Source: Bryopsis sp. KO-2023 | Taxonomy: Eukaryota; Chlorophyta; Ulvophyceae; Bryopsidales; Bryopsidaceae | Direction of reading: 5' to 3' | Assembly: GCA_030272585.1 (NCBI GenBank) | Contig: BSYQ01000012.1 | Span: 3,534,001-3,598,000, forward strand | Length of the DNA stretch: 64,000 bases | In this document: positions 47,245 through 60,812 of the stretch, in pieces | How the letters are laid out: every line of letters begins with the position of its first letter | Position numbering within the stretch: position 1 is the stretch's first letter | The notes under the pieces: model-generated | The model's input: only the letters and a program-made list of their open reading frames with translations | Told to the model about the DNA's origin: nothing | Database searches by the model: none | Program-made: the position numbers and the translations under genes

Positions 47245-50200
47245 ATGGATCTGTCGTTCGCTTTTATCGACCTTCAGAATCGTTTGGCCAAAGAGCAAAG
47301 CGACAAAGAAAAAGTGCTAGAAAGAGTAAGGGAATTGGAAGAAGAGAGCGAGGCCGCGGTAGGAAGAAACAGAGAAACAGAAAATGCCTGTCGTGAAACT
47401 TTTCTCTTTTGGGGTCGGAAGGGGAGAGAGTCTCGATAAAGCAGTTCGACCACCTCCCGTATGGCTCTGTATTCTTCTGACCCCGTTCCGAGACGTCCCC
47501 GTTTAATCCAGGGCCAGTGCAGTAAATCGGATCGCTTTGGTCTCGAAGTTTTGGTGTCGACAGTTGAAAGGAACGCATGCTGCCACTGGCTGCGTGGAAG
47601 TAGGTCGCGCGTATCGAACAAGTTCACTGTTTCCTGTCGGAAACTCCCGACACCGAAACCAATTGTTCAGCGTCGTCTTGCGAGGACAGTCGGAAACGTG
47701 TTTCGTTTTCTGGTAGCAGCGGACAGGAGCCGAAAAGAATATGCACGCTTCAAAGGATGTTTTCGCAACCACGTCTCTATTGACGTCTCAGTCGACTGTC
47801 GTCCGCGTACTAGGAAAATAAAATAAAACGGCCTGCCTGAGAGGTGTTTCAATGATTTCTGGTGATTGGATTTTTTGGTTGCAGCCTTCCAATGACAGAG
47901 ATTTTTCAAACTCCATTACAGATCACAGTTCTGCAATCCATTGCAGTTTCTATTGGCCAAACACAAAGTGTTTTTGTCCAGACTTTTTTTTTGTCTGAGG
48001 TTGAACTGTTGTCACATTTGACAGTGGACCCTGTGAGTTTTTCTCCTTTCTAATCTCTTTATAGATGATAAATAGTAGTGTGAAAAATTATATTTGTTAC
48101 TATTTCTTTCTTGGAGGGGCACCAATTTCGTGTAATTGTTGTGGTGCTTTTCCAGGCTCTCCTGTTGGAAACATCCGAACAGGCAGTCAATGTTTTGTTG
48201 GAGCAATTGGAGGATGCTCGACTAAAAATACTTTCGTACGATATTTTTTTTCTTGCTTCATTTTTTTATCATTGAGTGTTCTTTTCACGAGACTGGACAA
48301 ACGAAAGTGAGTGATATGAACCCATTTGTTATTGCTGTGAATAGTGCCACCAGTTTTTCTTAAATAAGTGAAGTCCTAGACTGTTTTGCAGTTCCTTTTT
48401 CAAATCTATATGAAAAGTGTCATTGATTGTTTCAGGGATGGAAGCGGGGAGTCACAAGAAGCTGTTAGGAAAATGGTCAACGAACTTGATCATTTCCGGC
48501 AGCAAGAGTCTGACATGAAAACTCAGAAAGAGAGACTCGAGGTAAATGGGGCGAGTTCAATTGTAAAGAATAATTTGCTAGAACACACGAAGAGAAGGAT
48601 TGACTGTTCGTCGAAAAATTGAAGGTGTTGCTCAGAAGAGCGGGTGACTCCATTGGGCCATGTATTAAAGGAAAGATCCAGATTGATCAAGATTTTTGAA
48701 AATGCTGAAGGGGCGAAAGAAACGGGAGCACTTTTGTTTTAGCTTTCGAGGGGTGCCAATTTCACACAGTAAACGTAGCAACTTGTGGTTATATTTGCCA
48801 AAAGGTTCCGAAAGAAAGTCATCCATAACTGGGCAGGAGTTCCAATCCATTCAAAGACGAATTTAAACTGCAACAAGGAAATGTATTGATAGATTTATCC
48901 TCAGCTCAATTTGTTTTTTTTTATTGTCAATATCAAGGCGGACTTGGAGTTATCGATCAGAAAATCTGATCGTCTAACTGCAGAACTCGAGGAAGCGATG
49001 GCAGAAAATCAAAAGCTTGCCGTTGAGCTGAAAGCTGCTCAGGAATCAGCTAGTCAAATGGTGAGGTCTGGTGTTGTGGACAACAGCAAAAAATGCACAT
49101 GTGGCGTGTCAGACATACAGATTTACAAAAGGTCCACATTGGGTTGATAAGATGAGACACAATGAGGACTAGAGTTGTCATGGTTTATTGTACAATATGA
49201 CTTCTTCTGGGGTAATTGAAAACATGACGTGTGTGTGGATGTTCGTGGAGGCAGAATTCGCAGGTAACTGGCATATGGAGTCAATACGCTGCGGAGCAAC
49301 AAAATTTGCAGAACCAACTGGAACAGGTGACCCACTGGGATTACTGGACAACAACAATTTTCTGTATTGAACTGGGCAGAAATGCGACACCTAAGGGGAA
49401 AAACAGAAATGGGCAAATGGGATTTCAGAAATTTGTCAGTCTGGAATTGTACAGAGCAATGGAGTGCAGTGGACAGAGGTAAAGTTCTCTTTTTCTTGTA
49501 TTATGTATCAGGCGGTGCAGGAGTGGGAACAAGAAAAAAAAGTGAACAAGCAATTGGAACTTGCCAACATGGACAAGGAGGATGATGTAAGTTTGGAATG
49601 GATTACTAATGTCCTCCCCCCCTTGCTTCTTCTTTGTTTCTCGCTGGTATTTTTTGATGTGCATTCCAAGAACAAATTTCATTGATTATCATGCAGAGAT
49701 ATTTGAAGAAGGTCAAATCACAAAAAAAGGAAAAATTCAAAATCATTCCACTCAAAAGAAAACAAGATTTTCAGGGATTTCGGAAAGAAAAAACAAACAA
49801 GCAGAACAAACAAATAAAAAGTGGGGGATCGAATATTCTCGATAGATATTTTTTTTTCATTCGTAGGGGAGGGCTCATTGTGTTGTTCCCAAGTGCACCA
49901 CAAACCCAACAACATTCACAGCATCATCATCCTCAATTCGCCCTTGTTCTTCCGCCTTGCTGTCCCAGCCCCAGTTCTCGGCCAATCGAGCCTCGAAAAG
50001 AAATCAAGTATCGTTTATTTTGGCGCAGATAGGGAGAATGGAACAAATGGCGGCGGATTTGCAAACCAAAGCCATCAATGAGAGGAACCGGGCCGCAAAG
50101 CTCGAGGAGGAAAACAAAACTTTGAGCATGGAGTGCGAAAGGCTGCAAGGCATGCTCATGCAAGGTGAGAATAATTGTAAGAAAAGGGGGGGGGGGGGGT

Positions 50201-51218
50201 CGAGGAAGGTAAGCTGCGAATGTTTCATCTGTGAAGAGAGCTACAGAAAATTTTTGGGGGAAATGGTACTGCACTGGTACATTTTCATCTAAAAATAACA
50301 TTAAAACTGGTTTCCCGCCGATTGTTCCAGAAGTTACTTGAGAGAGCCAAAAGGGGTATGTTGATGAATTTCAGGGGCTACATGAATTCTGAGTGTTTTT
50401 TGTTTTTTGTGTGTGAATAAAGAGGACACTAATGGGTATGAAGCCCAGGCGTTATTTCCAGTGTATGAATCACTGAAAGCGTTGCGGTAAGTTCTTTTTT
50501 CTTGTCGGTTTGAAACCAATGCCAGGTCGCAGGAAAATTTTTATTTTATTTTTTTCATTTTTTATTATTGTTGAAACCTCATGCGAACAGAAAAAAACAC
50601 ACTCGAAGAAAAACCCATAAGGAAGGTTTTTTCGTTTATGTTTTGGATGTAGTTTTGTGATCTGCAATGCATGTGTTGTGTTTCTTATGTTAAATACAAC
50701 AGGGGTTATTTGTCCGAGGCAACCCAAGATACCAGGCAACTTTCTGATCAACTTCATCAATTAGTGATTCGATGTATGAAAGAAGTGAGGACAGTTGTCA
50801 GACCCAGAGAGGCAAACAGCCCTGACCAGGCACACATGGAATCAAGGTATATCAACACTGTTGTTTTCCTTCTAGAGTGTAGATATAATGAGTTCTTTAC
50901 TAACCTTTCGGTTGAACTGTGTTTCAAAAACTCCTTATGTCAAAGAAATCGACATAAGATACCAGATTTGTGATGGACAGAGTTCCCAGTAATGAGTAAT
51001 GAGTACACACCCTCTTTATTAATTTGTTCTTCATTTTGTTCAAATAACTGTCATCTCGATTACTTGATTTTTTTTGTTTTATTATCTATTGCAGGATACC
51101 TTCGTCAAATAGGCACCTTGATCGAGAATTGAATTCAAGGTTGCCCGGCAGCAGGCAGCAGAACATTAACGTTCGCCCCTATGATTCTATTTCCTCCTGG
51201 TACCAAGCTCGACAGTGA
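47245..51218 (+). CDS. Coiled-coil protein (about 12 exons)
   Basis: Firm exons: 47245-47358, 48000-48032, 48156-48235, 48436-48541, 48938-49060, 49264-49326, 49512-49586, 50029-50164, 50423-50486, 50703-50846, 51095-51218; all these phases agree. A small exon starting at 47885 is possible but its donor does not fit. The predicted ~350-residue protein is almost entirely charged heptad sequence (LQNRLAKEQSDKEKVLERV, ELEEAMAENQKLAVELKAAQ, AKLEEENKTLSMECERLQ), ending in a non-coiled tail with NINVRPYDSISSWYQARQ. No enzymatic or membrane motif is seen. A cytoskeletal, centriolar or tethering role would be typical but is not shown. Family unknown. Confidence 0.75.
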
Positions 51219-52584
51219 ATAGATATGAAAAGAAATTCGTCTTTTGTGTCGAGTTCATATTTGTGGCATTAAAGAAAAAGAAAAGAAAAAGAAAAACGCT
51301 GAACTTTTTGCATAATTGAAGGACGTGACCTACCTAGAGTAGCAAAGGTGGAAGGGAGGGGGAGGGGGGAAAACAAAAAAGATGGTGAGGAGGAGGAGGA
51401 GGAGGAGGTTAGCGGGGGAAAAGAAAAGAATGGTGTCGTTTGGGGGGAAGGGGGAAAAGAAAAGAATGGTGTCGTTTGGGGGGAAGGCGGGGGGGGCAGG
51501 GTTGGGCAAAAAAAGTATTTCATAAGGGAACAAAAAAAGAAAAAGAAGAAACCAAGGGAGGATCTTAAAGCAAAACACTTGTTCCGTGAACAGAATAGTT
51601 TTTTCCCCAAAATTGCAGAGTAGTAGTCACCTTTGATTTTTCTTTTTGCTTTTTTGGAGTGGTAGGGATTCAGGGAACGACTTTTTTCTTCTTTTGTTGG
51701 TGGTTTTGGGGAGTTCTTTTTTTAATCTCAAAAAGAGGATTGGTTTGCTTTTCTTGTCAGTTCCAGGGGGAAAATGGATTGATGTTTTCAAGGATCATAT
51801 TCGAAAATGGCAAAGGAGACCAAAAGGAAAACACTATGTGTGGCCATGTGTGTTTTCCTGGTCTTCTTTAGAGTCGTTTTGAATTTGAAGGGTCAGCGAA
51901 GAATTTTAGAATAATGGCGATGGGGGTGCTAACAACACACTGGAATTTTTCGTTTTTTAATTCGGGAAAAAAGAAGTGCGGGTGGACAACACCCCAAGGA
52001 ACGTTTTCTTTTTTTTTAAATTAGCGGTCCACCAAGTTTCAAGGTGGCTTGTTCAAAATTAAGTTTCAATGAGGAAAAAAAAAGTGGGGGAGTATATAGG
52101 TTAATTACGAATGAAGGCTGGCTAATTCTGATTCTATTTTCAGTGGGATGGACTATCTTGTGTATAAGGAGGGTCGCGGTTTTTGTCTCAATTTTTTGGA
52201 GGGGGTTGAAAAAGGAATTCGATTTGTGTGCGACTGGATCAGTGCTATTTGCTGTTGGTCTTCGCGACCTCCCTTTTTTTCTATTTTTAATAAGACATCT
52301 TGAAAGGATTTCTTGAAAAAGGATCTTCCCCCCCCCTCCCCCTTCCAACATCAAATTACTTATTTATTGGCCAGTCCCAGGAAAGAGAACATATACATAT
52401 AGAGAGAATCCAAAGTGTTGAGACAAGAAATTGCAATTCCCAAAAGTTTCCATCATAACAAAACCAAAATTCGATTCCCAAAAAAGCACATCAAATGTCA
52501 ATTTGTTCCCTCCACATCTAAAAATTAACTCCTGCAAGCTTTTCTTTTTTCTTTTTTTAAATATAAAACGAACAGTGCTCTGTC
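51219..52584. other. Intergenic, between convergent 3' ends; purine-rich repeats
   Basis: No gene is supported. The left half is very purine-rich and includes an (AGG)n run near 51387-51410 and the tandem repeat listed next. Confidence 0.5.
51415..51486. repeat. Two-copy tandem repeat, 36-bp period
   Basis: The unit ggggaaaagaaaagaatggt followed by gtcgtttggggggaag occurs twice in direct tandem with essentially no divergence, implying a recent duplication, in the 3' flank of the coiled-coil gene. Confidence 0.9.
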
Positions 52585-54170
52585 CTAAGATGCACATGGG
52601 GCAAACATACCAACGACAATTCCCAGAAGGCCACCGACAATAACCTGCAATCCAGATAAAAGAAACCGAAACACACACATGCATGAATAAGATACACATC
52701 CCATATGAGAGGAATCAGACAAAAAATTGACAGGAAAAAAGGACTGTAGAAACTGCATCTATGATGAAGGACAGGCATGCTTACAGCATTTTTTCTAATT
52801 GGTAGGTAGGGGATTTGGGTTTTCAACTGCCAGCTCAAATAATCTGGAGAAATATTTCCAACCAAGGGAACATGCAATCAACATCGAGTCTTGAAATGTT
52901 CAACAGGAGAAAGACAAATGTTTTCTGGAGGTATTCTTCTTCGTCTTGTGCTCACTTGGCGAGGTGTATGACCTAAGACTTCTTTAAGCTTTCTGGCACT
53001 GAATGGATGAGTGTCTGGAAGCCCAGCATGCTCGACTAGAGAATTCAAAACTTGGGCCTGGTAACCTGAACCAGCAAGAAAATGACGTCAGCCATCAAAA
53101 GGATGGACACACAATATTGTTCTATGCATTGTAGATGCATGGCCCTGAGGGTTGATGCATCCTGTAGCAAACAGACCATTCATACTTTGCTCTGTCATGC
53201 CATCAAGTTTTGATGAGAGGAAGTCAGCTCAATTGCCCTGCTTTGGGAAAAAAAATATTCTAAGACTGACTGACTTCTTGCCACATGCGTACCTGCATGT
53301 TTTCTGACCCCGGCAGCATCATACATAACAATGGATGTGAAACAGAGGGCAACAGTAAACATCGGGCTTTGCATCCCAACATCCAAAGCAATAGCAGTCG
53401 TTACAGCCTACAAATCACCAAATGTGTTTAAAGAACAAACACCTTCCTGTACTCCCCCTACCCACCAAAAAAAAATGCATACAACAAGAAACACCCTGGA
53501 ATGGTAACACCTTGTGATTGACAATTGCCTCCAGAGGCTGCATTTCCCCCTTTCCCCCCCCCCCCCAAAAAAAAAGGAAAAAAGTGCATGAATATAAAGA
53601 AAGGAGAAAAAGAGTTGCCGAAAAGAAAAAAGAAACCTCGACAGGAAAATATCAGATCTTCTCCACCCTGTTATTCCAATTCAACAAAAAAGATTTTGCC
53701 TTGGCTCATCACAGGTGTATTATCTTATGTTAATCCAAAAATATCAATCAATGCATGTTTCAACGCGTAATGTAATTAAGGTGATGATACTGACCATTGA
53801 CATTGCTGAGTGAGAGGAAGGCATACCACCGGAATCTCGAAAGGCCATCAAATCCCACACCCCCTTGGTAAACCTCTTTGTGAAGATCTGATTTAAAACA
53901 CCATACAATCCTTCGTACAACAACGTTTTCTTGCAGAATAATCTTCAACAATATCAGAATTTAATGATAAAACACGATGCCATAGAAAACTAGCTCCCCA
54001 ATGCAAAAAAGTGTGGTCACAAATTGCATTTGTCGACTTCATACAGTTTCTTTTCGAATCACCTTTCCAAATTGGGCCAGGAACCATGCAAGCAAGCCGG
54101 CCACGAATATTCTATTCTTCCACAGATCGGCCCAGCCTCCCCCTGGCAATGACGGCATCGCAAAAGCCAT
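52585..54170 (-). CDS. Divergent PAP2-family (DUF212) membrane protein, 5 coding exons
   Basis: Exons (minus): 54170-54063, 53887-53795, 53407-53293, 53065-52956, 52644-52585; 161 aa with matching phases. It follows the divergent PAP2 (acid phosphatase/vanadium haloperoxidase-related) family throughout: FVAGLLAWFLAQFGK, TKGVWDLMAFRDSGGMPSSHSA (motif GGMPSSHSA at ~56-64), VTTAIALDVGMQSPMFTVAL, IVMYDAAGVRKHAG, YQAQVLNSLVE, LKEVLGHTPRQV, and a last span VIVGGLLGIVVGMF. Members are small multi-span proteins of bacteria and plastid-bearing eukaryotes; the lipid-phosphatase activity is suggested only by the PSSH motif. Start taken at the first Met after an acceptor at 54173; an upstream exon (donor near 54549) is probably 5' UTR, because its long open frame joins out of phase. 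Confidence 0.92.
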
Positions 54171-55132
54171 GCACTGAAAAGCAGGGCTGCAACAAATTCA
54201 AATGTCTTTCTTAATTGGAGAGAAAAAAAAAAAAACTAAAAAAAAAAGGATTACAGTTACTGGTACTTTGGGTTCTTTTTTTAAAGCAGCAGCAGTTTCA
54301 TATCAATAGTATATGTCCGTCACATATTTTCGAGAGGAAAAAAAATAATAATTTGGAACAGTGTAATTGCAGCCAATGGTTTTCCACCATGGCACATGTC
54401 CCCATATTTTGTTATTAGACTTGATGTCTACATACATAAAAAATTCATACAGTTTGCATGCCCAAGTGCCCATAGCAGGTCAACTTGTGGTGGTGGCCAA
54501 GGAGGTGACTGGGACAAGACTGATATGAGTGTGGGTTTTTCTCTCACCTTGCACGAAAAAGTTTTCTCAAAACCGAGTCGACAGTTTTCCACGATGAGCC
54601 CACTACGCTTTTCAGCCTGTGCACTAGGTCGTAACAAGAAGAAGGCAGCATTCCGTCCATCGCTGCGCTAGAGCAAGGTTGGGCCAGAGACGCATCACGG
54701 TCGACGACAGCGGTGCGCTCCATGTCCCTCTCCCCTTTTAGCTTCTTCCCTAGACGCGCATCGCTTCTCGAACAGCAAACATCGCGCCCGTAGCTTCTTT
54801 TGAGAGTGCTCGTTTCTTTTCGGAATACCCCACCGCGCCTGGGACAAGACACGAAACCTGAGGTTCCGGGGCCTGCGAGCCCCACGCACATGTCTCGTGG
54901 ATATGCGCGCGCTCAACGACGCAGTCGGAAGGGGAAAAGGACAAGGCGTCGGAACACGGAGAAGTCTGTCAAGTTGCAGCTGCTGCACTCTCCTGGCTTA
55001 CAAATCCTTGTATTTGCGTCACCGACATAGTCCACGTGAAGGCATTTCTATACCAATTATCAAACATTCGGATTATCTGCATCCAACAAGACGGGGCGGA
55101 TCGGTTGGAAAAAACATTTGCTGAAGCCAACC
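54171..55132. promoter_or_regulatory. Divergent promoter/5' UTR interval of PAP2-like (-) and methylthiotransferase (+)
   Basis: G/C-richer sequence between two divergent starts. On the minus strand an open frame of up to 115 codons (54891-54544) ends at a consensus donor GTGAGAG, so a noncoding or uORF-bearing first exon of the PAP2-like gene is likely here. No core promoter motif is recognised. Confidence 0.45.
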
Positions 55133-58100
55133 ATGCTCTGGAGATCTTGCAGCGGTGTCATACGTCGCGCAATTGGGAGTAGCTTCTCTGGGGAGGCTAG
55201 ATTGCTAACCCAGGTGGCGGCGGAGGACGCCAGCGAGCGCCGTTTGCGTTTCCCTGATGGACCAGACCTGCACCATTTTCTTCAAGGAACTGCTGGGCAA
55301 CGAGTGAGATAAATTGTTTATTGTAATTACAGTAGTAAAGAAGTGGCAAGAAATAAAGGTTTTTTTTTCATGGGTGAGGAAATGGAGCATTTAACTATGG
55401 TCCCTGTGAATTGATTGGGTATGAATTCTGTAAACAAAACACTTTCACATGCCTGTCAGAAGCCATTAAGACGGAAGTTTCCCATTTGTGCTACATTATT
55501 AATGAGAATTTTTTTTATTTTTTATCTGGCATTTGAGCTTGATGGGGGTTTTCTGTGGAAATGGCCAGGGTGGAGAAGCAGTTGAGCCTCAGGAAACTAC
55601 GCTTGTCCCAGAAAATTCTCGAAAGGTTTATCTGGAAACCTATGGATGCCAAATGAATGTTAGCGATTCTGAGGTGGGTCCATTATCATTGCTATTCTGA
55701 TAGAATTGGTACATTGTTGAGAACCTGAATTTGAGGTTGAAAGAGACTCACTGAACTACTCAATTGTACCAAGAAATATATTTTAAGCTGGTTGTGTTTT
55801 AATGAAGGTAGTTATGTCAGTTTTGGCATCCAAGGGTTACACAGAAACTAAGGATTTGACCGATGCCCACCTGATCTTGATCAACACTTGCGCAATCCGG
55901 GACAAACCCGAAAGAAGAGTTTGGAACCGCATGGTGGACTTCAGAAAGCTGAAGAACTCTGCAAGGAAAGAAAATAGGTGACTTTGACAACATGTTTCCT
56001 CGCATTCTCAAAGGGACCACCCATTCCTCTCTCAATTCTGCTTTGTTTTGGGGTGGGGATAGCTTGACCAGGCATTCACCATCAACACCAGTGTTTTGTA
56101 CTTTTTTATTTGATTGAGGGGTGGATTGGGTGCAAGGGGAAAAAATGAAACTGAGATGCCACTTCGTTTCTCTCCTTCTAGCAGTCCTTGAATTTAGATT
56201 CTGTATTGACAGGGATGTACCTGTTGTTGGTGTTCTTGGATGCATGGCCGAGAGACTAAAGCATGAATTACTGGATGTTGAGAAATTAGCAGATTTGGTG
56301 GTTGGTCCTGATGCATACCGAGATTTACCAAGGCTTCTGGATGTTGTACAAGTAAGTGATAAATTTTGTCAATTTTGTGAGTGTGTGTTTTCCCCAGCCT
56401 GAATGAATTTTGAGAGCCATCTTTCTGCTTTTTAAGGAATACAAACACATAGCGCCAGGCCACCCATCCTTAAAAGAAAAAAAGAAAAAAAAATGACGAA
56501 TCATGCAGATTCAGGTTGAATTTACTTGTTGTAGATTCTGACACTCATCCCAGTAAAGTCTCTTGTAAAATTGCATAGGGAAACAGATGAAGCAAAATAA
56601 CTTGTAAAATTCTTTATCATTGTGTGGAGAAAAACAAGAGGACGTCGGAATTTGGACAATGATCTCTTTTGGAGGCAACACTACGGAGTGGTGATTTTTG
56701 TTTCTTGGTTCTGTAAGGATGGGGAGGGGGCAATGAATACTCAATTGAGTCTCGAAGAAACGTATGCAGATGTCGTTCCATTGAGACCAATGGGGGCAGT
56801 GAAAGCTTTCTTGACCATAATGCGTGGATGCAACAACATGTGCAGTTTTTGCATTGTCCCTTTCACAAGGTGAGTCCCTCCCTGCAGGCAAAAATATCTA
56901 ACCGCATTGGTCGAAGTTTTGAAAAGTTGCAGTCGAACACACTGCTCCGCTGTTATTGATATCTTGTTAATTCATGCTCTGAAAAAAAAATATTTTTTCA
57001 CATCCTGTGCCCATCTTGCAGCAATATTCGACTTCACCCTGAGAGCCCTGGTTTGGTTTGTTTGCTGGGACACATTGGCTTCAAAGACTTATTGGCAGTC
57101 ACCTGGTAAATTTGGTCAGAATAAGTGAGTTTGACTTCTCAATTGATAGGGGAAGGGAGCGTAGCCGGCCAGTGGAATCAATCCTTTCCGAGGTCAGACA
57201 GTTGAGTGATTCGGGGGTGAAAGAAGTCACTCTCTTGGGGCAAAATGTTAACTCCTATTCGGACTTCTCCATACCTTCAAGATACACTCCAGGAAGCCAA
57301 CAGGGGTGAGTCTTGACATCGATTTTCAGCTTGGTTTTTCTTTCTCTTCGAGGCTGGTCTCATTAGTGTGAGGTAGGCACCAGGAATACACCCCCCGCGT
57401 TCCTGTCAAGTCATTGCGAGGGGGCTGACTGGTATTTCTTCCCCTTTCTTTTCTTTTGATTTTTGTTTTTCAAGGAAGCCTTTTGAAGTCTATGCGGAGG
57501 GGTTCCAAAGCGTGTACAAGCCGAAGCGGAATGGGTCTGTTCAATTTGCGGAGCTTTTGGAAAGGGTAGCGGAAGTTGACCCTGAAATGAGAGTTCGATT
57601 TACCTCCCCTCATCCGAAGGACTTCTCAGATGACGTTCTACAGGTGTGTGGTGGTTCTTTCATTTTTTTCAAGTTTTTTGCTGCAACTGATGTGGGGGCA
57701 GGATTTCAGGTGCTTCAATATAATGTGAAAGAAGAATCCCAACTATGTTTGTGTTTTTCTCTTTTCTTGTTAGGCAGGTTGTAGCAGAGCACCACAATGT
57801 ATGTTCTCAACTCCATTTGCCAGCTCAGAGTGGGAGCACTACTTGTCTTGAACGAATGAAAAGGGGGTATTCCAGGGAAGCTTATGATAACCTGGTTGAG
57901 AAAGCCAGGCAACGAATTTCAGGAGTCGCCCTTTCAACAGACATCATTGCAGGTGCAGTATTAACATTCACTATGGTGACCCTCCTTTCAGTCAATTTTT
58001 TAGCTGGATGGCATGCTTTGAAAGACCAGTTCCCTGGGACTGAAGCAGCAGTTTTTATTACCCAAGACATAGCTTTGACCACCGAACCCCACCACAGTGG

Positions 58101-59186
58101 ATGATTTTTCACTTTTGGTAGGATGGACTGAATGGGCAGAACTGTTCATACATATTCCTGTTAATGCCAGAAAATGTGAATCCTCAGAATAGCAAAACAT
58201 TGAAGTGGTCTACTAATACTTGGCCTCCAGAATTTCAGTTTGAAGGGGTTTTTTTTCATAATTTGTTCTGATGTTGTGGGACCTTGCAGGTTTCTGTGGT
58301 GAGACTGAGGTGGAGCATGATGAGACTCTGGATCTGATGGACAAAGTTGGCTATGAATCTGGCTTCTTGTTCAAGTACTCCGAGCGGAACAAAACCCATG
58401 CATCCAGGCACCTGAAAGATGACGTCACAGAGGAAGTGAAAGGTCGCCGGCTGTCCCAAATTATTAACATGTTCAGAAAGAGGCAGATGGAAAAGAGCGC
58501 TGCAGAGATTGGACGTCAGCACCTGGTGAGGGTTGTTGTTGCTTCACAGATCCTCCATGGATGATTGCAGCGCACCCAGCAAGAAGGATATTTTGTGATT
58601 CGTTCCCAACTGAAATAAAGTTATCAACTGAAAAAGAGAAACTACTTGGTCAACTTGATGGTCCTCTTCTTTGTGAGGGAAGCGGAAGAAAACATAAAAC
58701 TGCAAGCACATTTCCCAGTGATGTGGTGTTCACTTTTTTCCCCCCCTTCTTGCCAGATTTATCTATCTGCTAACTTCATGATACATTTTTCTACACTTGT
58801 ACCAGAGCATGAACAAGAAAATGCTTGTCTTGTGTGGATTTAAAAAATAACAATAAGTATCTACTAAGTTTTATTTTTACAGCAGATTTTGAAGAAATTT
58901 TTTATGCAGCAAAAAAAACTTAAAAAAGTTGTTGAACCTGCAGGTGCTTGTCGAAGGCAAGGCTCAGAAGTCCGATGACATGTGGACTGGTAAAACAGAT
59001 ACCTTGAAGCGGGTAGTATTTCCTGACAGAAAAGTTCCATCCAGTCTTGGAAAGGATGCTGATAGAGTATCAGTGAAGCCAGGGGACTATGTTGTGGTAG
59101 ATGTCGCCTCAGCATCTCACTCCACACTTGGAGCAGATCCGGTTGCGAGGACCACAATCCAGGAGTACTACAGGGTTGATAGTTGA
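55133..59186 (+). CDS. CDK5RAP1: CDK5RAP1/MiaB-type tRNA methylthiotransferase (10 exons)
   Basis: Exons: 55133-55303, 55569-55673, 55808-55977, 56213-56351, 56718-56869, 57150-57305, 57475-57643, 57778-57952, 58290-58525, 58944-59186; 571 aa. The N-terminal UPF0004 domain has its three cluster Cys in YGCQMN (C84), NTCAIR (C120) and GCM (C159). The radical-SAM core has C233-x3-C237-x2-C240 in [10 protein letters not shown], then [17 protein letters not shown] and [14 protein letters not shown] domain closes the protein ([19 protein letters not shown]...[16 protein letters not shown]). It adds the 2-methylthio group to N6-isopentenyl-adenosine in tRNA using S-adenosylmethionine and two 4Fe-4S clusters. 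The Arg-rich start ([17 protein letters not shown]) looks like a mitochondrial presequence. Confidence 0.95.
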
Positions 59187-59222
59187 GATAACTTATCTTA
59201 ATAGTTGAGATAACTCATCTTG
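59179..59222. repeat. Two-copy tandem repeat, 22 nt, spanning the methylthiotransferase stop
   Basis: The unit atagttgagataact(t/c)atctt(a/g) occurs twice at 59179-59200 and 59201-59222; the first copy contains the TGA stop. Each unit is nearly self-complementary (agataact/..atct). Confidence 0.85.
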
Positions 59223-60017
59223 AGAAAACACTGGAAGGATGTTGAGGAAAGTAATGCACTGCTCATATGAATTCTGTCCCAGTCTTACCAGAATGAAGTT
59301 GTGTTAATATTGCCAGCCTTCTCCTCTTTGTCGAACAGACTTTTCTTACAGAAAATTGTTCAGTGATACAATCCTTCTTCCCCACTTTATACCTAGAGAT
59401 CTCCATCTCATGAGTCATGAACTAATGTTAAAAATTAAAGAAATTCCGTTCAATCCCAAATCCTAATTATAACAGTTGAGAGAAGAGGAAAAGCGGCTGC
59501 TGATGTTGTCGAATACTTAACATCTGTCGGCTTCCCCAAGCACTAATCGGATTCACGAAATGAATTGAGTCAAACAAGAATGGCGGTGATGCAGCAGTAT
59601 GGTGTTTTGAATTGGTTTGACGATAAAATTAGGTAACCTATTTGTGCCCGGGTCCGTACCGATGTAACTAAATAAGATCGAACAATGAAGCTTACATCAA
59701 TGTGTTCGAGTACAGGGTTCATGTTATCGCTCGGGAGGACTGACGTCCGCGAGCGACGTCTCCTATCTCGGAAAAGAGTGAGGCGGCGGCGGAACGGTCA
59801 CACAAAATCGCACGGGTCACAGACTCGGGGTCACACCACAGATCACTGAAAAAGCAAGGTTACATCAAGCGTCCCATCATTTCAACTCCCAGTTCGACTT
59901 TCCCGAGGGTGACTAACCACCCGTAACACTCCCACTACCCTGACTCACAGCCGCCAGTTCTACTCCTGACTCACTTACACACTCACACACAGGCCCAGAC
60001 CAAAGCACGTTCTCACT

Positions 60018-60085
60018 CAGACTCGAACCCAGGACCTCAGTCTCGCAAGTCCTCATCTGATTGACCGAACCACTGTCTTGACTCT
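60018..60085 (-). other. tRNA-like sequence (SINE or tRNA relic)
   Basis: On the minus strand the sequence runs GTGGTTCGGTCAATCAGATG ... GAGGTCCTGGGTTCGAGTCT, with a B-box-like GGTTCGAGTC and spacing like a tRNA body. I could not form a paired acceptor stem or a convincing anticodon arm, so it is probably a tRNA-derived repeat rather than a working tRNA gene. Confidence 0.4.
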
Positions 60086-60812
60086 GTGCTCTTACGGTGG
60101 TTTCCTCGCTGTAGTTCAGTAGTACCTCCTTGGGAGGATGCTGTCATTCACCGGGGATGCATCTGACGCTTCACAGACGTCAGATGCATGACGCCTTTGA
60201 CGTCTGACGTCCCTGGACGTCAGCAGCTGGTATCAGTTCACGGCCAATCTTTCCTAACCATGGTTCTGTAACTTCCTGGATCACACCACTTGTGCTAGTT
60301 CCCATTTCAAACCAGTGCTAAGCTCATCATAACATTCCCCACCAAGTCCGAACTACAAATCGTCCCAACAGATCCTCTTGGGTTTCTTCCGGCTTGACCC
60401 CAAGCAGAGCTGGGCAGTAACCCGTTTGTAACGCACCGTACCGTAACGCACAGGGTCAGTACAGCAACGTGTCCGGTCGGTGCACGCACCGACCGGACGT
60501 TACAACACGTTGCACACGTTACAACAACGACCCAGTCGGTACAACAACGTCCAAGTCCGGTACAACAACGATCCGACGTTACTGTAACGCCAAAGCGTTG
60601 TTGTAATGCAATACGTTATCAGTAACGTCTACGCCGGCTGCTATAACGTCCGCACCGAGGCAAGACGTTACAACAACGATCGGTTGCGTTACGTGTAACG
60701 ATAACACGTTACAACAACGGCCAGGTCGGTACAACAACGTAATAGCGTTGCAGTAACGTCATGTGGATGACGTACAAAGTAACCCCCGCAAGGTCCCCAA
60801 AACCCAAGGGAA

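Noticed and set aside
50330-50360. Possible small exon KLLERAKR in the coiled-coil gene
   Set aside because: Its phase does not fit the preceding exon, whereas the next exon at 50423 joins perfectly without it.
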